Source: UBA8828 sp046315175 (GTDB lineage: Bacteria > Verrucomicrobiota > Verrucomicrobiia > Opitutales > UBA953). From it: a stretch of DNA of 5,196 nucleotides. The notes under the pieces were generated by a model. It worked only from the letters and a program-made list of their open reading frames with translations, was not told the origin of the DNA and did no database searches. Position numbers and translations under genes: made by a program. The DNA lies in assembly GCA_046315175.1 (NCBI GenBank), contig JBKDBK010000033.1, forward strand, positions 1-5,196. Reading direction: 5' to 3'. Of the stretch, positions 4,213 through 5,196 are shown piece by piece (within the stretch, counting starts at the first letter, position 1; each line of letters begins with the position of its first letter).

Positions 4213-4233
4213 GTTGTACAACGGAACGGTTGT
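4213..4233 (+). promoter_or_regulatory. Operator O7 with abutting half-site, next to YdaS/Cro-like start
   Basis: The core ACAAC GGAACG GTTGT at 4218-4233 ends one base before the ATG at 4235. A further half-site GTTGT at 4213-4217 abuts it, creating the perfect palindrome GTTGTACAAC. A bound protein would cover the leader and the start codon region. Its centre is about 104 bp from that of operator O6. Confidence 0.8.
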
Positions 4234-4234
4234 C

Positions 4235-4444
4235 ATGGCGCAACGAACAGGTATCGAACGGGCGATCGAGAAGGCGGGGAGCCAGACGGTTCTCGCGACT
4301 GAGCTCGGGGTCTCGCAGCAGGTTGTCTCGCGCTGGATGCGCCGCGGCTGGGTTCCCGCCTCGCGCGTTCCGGAAATCGCGAAGCGCTTCGGAGTGCCGC
4401 GAGCATCGCTCATCGAGCCCCGCCTGCGCGCGTTGCTCGGATGA
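4235..4444 (+). CDS. YdaS/Cro-like phage regulator
   Basis: A 69-residue one-domain DNA-binding protein. It has the YdaS/Cro arrangement: GIERAIEKAGSQTVLATELGV (6-26), recognition helix SQQVVSRW (27-34), the characteristic RRGWVPASRVPEIAKRFGV, and a closing helix that ends LRALLG. The ATG at 4235 is chosen over an upstream TTG at 4214 because that extension would only translate the operator. The gene is divergent from the repressor and overlaps the primase start by four bases (ATGA), which is the position of cro-type genes at the head of a rightward replication operon. Its recognition helix is nearly the same as that of the repressor (RQQAVSKW), which suggests that both bind the same half-site and compete. 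The name YdaS refers to family resemblance only. Confidence 0.85.
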   Translation: MAQRTGIERAIEKAGSQTVLATELGVSQQVVSRWMRRGWVPASRVPEIAKRFGVPRASLIEPRLRALLG

Positions 4445-5196
4445 CATCGCTCGATCGCATTGCGGCGCCTGCGCCGCTGCGGGCGCTTCGCGGCTGGCTG
4501 GTCTGGCGCCGGGTCCAGGACGGCAAGAAGGTCCGGAAGGTGCCTTACTATGCCGCCGGCGGCGCGCGCACTCAGCACGGCACCGAGGACGATCGCGCGC
4601 GCCTCGCAACCTTCGACCAGGCGCTCGCCGCGGCGCGCAAGGGGCGCTTCGACGGCATCGGGTTCGCCACGCTGCCGGAGTTCGGCGTCGTCGCGCTCGA
4701 CTTCGACAACGTCATCCACGACGGCGAGCTCGAGCCGCGGGTCGCGACGCTGGTCGCCGGCACTTACGCCGAGCGCTCGCCGTCGGGCCGCGGCGTGCGG
4801 GCCTTCTTCACCGGCGAGCTCCCGGATCGCAAGACCCGCGACGTCGAGGTTTTCCACTCGGCCGGCTTTGTCACGGTCACCGGCGACGCGCTCGACCATG
4901 TCGGCCTGACCGTCGGCCCGGACGACATCGCGCCGGTCTCGCCTGCGCTGCGCGCGCTGGTCGGCCCCATCGACGAGGATCCGTTCGCCGGGCTCGAGCC
5001 GCGGATCGGCCTGACCGACGACCAGCTCGCCGAGCTTCTTACCGTCCAGGATCCCAACGCGCACCATGACGAATGGATCCGCGTCGGGATGGCGCTGCAC
5101 CATGAGACGGCCGGCCAGGGATTCGACTTGTGGGATGCTTGGTCGTCGAAGGGCGAGACCTACCCCGGCACCGACGCGCTGCGCCGGCGATGGGAG
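4441..5196 (+). CDS. Prim-pol/PriCT-2 phage primase (3' end outside window)
   Basis: The frame stays open for 252 codons to the window edge. Residues 12-160 form a bifunctional primase/polymerase-like domain: WLVWRRV and KVRKVPYYAAGG at the start, FDGIGFATLPEFGVVALDFD with the catalytic Asp87-x-Asp89, then YAERSPSGRGVRAFFTG, then VEVFHSAGFVTVTGD, where Glu136 is likely the third metal ligand. At the position where many archaeo-eukaryotic primases carry the sxH His, this protein has Arg120 (SGRGVR). Residues 192-252 match the PriCT-2 region (DEWIRVGMALHHETAGQGFD, then LWDAWSSKGETY). Such proteins usually continue into a D5/SF3-type helicase, so a primase-helicase is expected beyond the edge. 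It starts in a 4-nt overlap with the Cro-like gene, without a clear ribosome site, so translation is probably coupled. Function: priming, and perhaps unwinding, in phage DNA replication. Confidence 0.88.
   Translation, partial: MTSLDRIAAPAPLRALRGWLVWRRVQDGKKVRKVPYYAAGGARTQHGTEDDRARLATFDQALAAARKGRFDGIGFATLPEFGVVALDFDNVIHDGELEPRVATLVAGTYAERSPSGRGVRAFFTGELPDRKTRDVEVFHSAGFVTVTGDALDHVGLTVGPDDIAPVSPALRALVGPIDEDPFAGLEPRIGLTDDQLAELLTVQDPNAHHDEWIRVGMALHHETAGQGFDLWDAWSSKGETYPGTDALRRRWE

Noticed and set aside
2389..4233. Operators as LexA boxes of the host SOS system
   Set aside because: The inverted repeat ACAAC-N6-GTTGT does not fit the CTGT-N8-ACAG pattern of enterobacterial LexA, and two phage regulators flank two of the sites. 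Other LexA types cannot be fully excluded without a binding test.
4214..4234. Upstream TTG start adding seven residues to the Cro-like protein
   Set aside because: The extension would be encoded by the operator itself, and the family normally begins just before the first helix, as with the ATG at 4235.
4322..4326. GTTGT inside the Cro-like gene as another operator
   Set aside because: No ACAAC-like half is present at the proper distance; it belongs to the codons of the recognition helix. The single GTTGT sequences near 386 and 2228 were dismissed for the same reason.
4141..5103. A 320-codon minus-strand open frame across the switch and primase region
   Set aside because: It runs antisense to the primase and Cro-like genes and crosses the operators. 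The plus-strand frame has the prim-pol and PriCT-2 motifs.

Overview
This window looks like the immunity and early region of a temperate phage or prophage from a high-GC Gram-negative bacterium. The evidence is the GC-rich coding sequence, a divergent pair of small Cro/CI-type helix-turn-helix genes, phage-type replication and recombination genes (DUF2815, DUF2800 and a prim-pol/PriCT-2 primase), and a small signal-peptide-bearing protein that looks like an outer-membrane beta-barrel. The exact host cannot be named from the sequence.

Layout. Nearly everything left of position 4108 is on the minus strand and is read leftwards from the switch. In order of reading these are: an XRE repressor (4108-3752); a 63-aa protein with a ribbon-helix-helix-like start (3668-3477); an 83-aa unknown (3406-3155); a 58-aa unknown (3078-2902); a 153-aa exported barrel-like protein (2875-2414); a 24-aa single-span membrane peptide (2387-2313); a 154-aa phage protein (2298-1834); a DUF2800 Fe-S nuclease (1837-602); 68-aa and 57-aa unknowns; and the N-terminal part of a DUF2815 single-strand DNA-binding-type protein that runs off the left edge. 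To the right, a YdaS/Cro-like gene (4235-4444) is followed, with a 4-nt overlap, by a prim-pol primase that runs off the right edge.

The main discovery is a dispersed operator set. The 16-bp inverted repeat ACAAC-N6-GTTGT occurs six times exactly and once with one change, always directly upstream of a gene: both switch genes and each of the first five genes leftwards from the repressor. Three of these sites sit inside or overlap good sigma70-like promoters. Others lie 1 to 7 bp from a start codon. The recognition helices of the two regulators are almost the same (RQQAVSKW and SQQVVSRW), so both plausibly read the same half-site. The lysogeny regulator would then silence a whole series of one-gene cassettes individually, not through one early promoter.

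The cassette junctions are also repeated. A 59-bp promoter/operator/start block is duplicated with one mismatch. A stop-operator-start junction occurs twice with identical geometry, and the 3' ends of two cassettes match. This suggests growth by insertion or exchange of operator-bounded cassettes.

Further left the style changes. From 2298 down to the window edge, genes are joined by 4-nt stop/start overlaps (GTGA, ATGA, ATGA, ATGA) with no operators, which looks like a translationally coupled replication/recombination operon. No gene-free stretch longer than 300 bases exists. The longest gaps are the switch intergenic region (4109-4234) and 3669-3751, and both are filled by regulatory sites.
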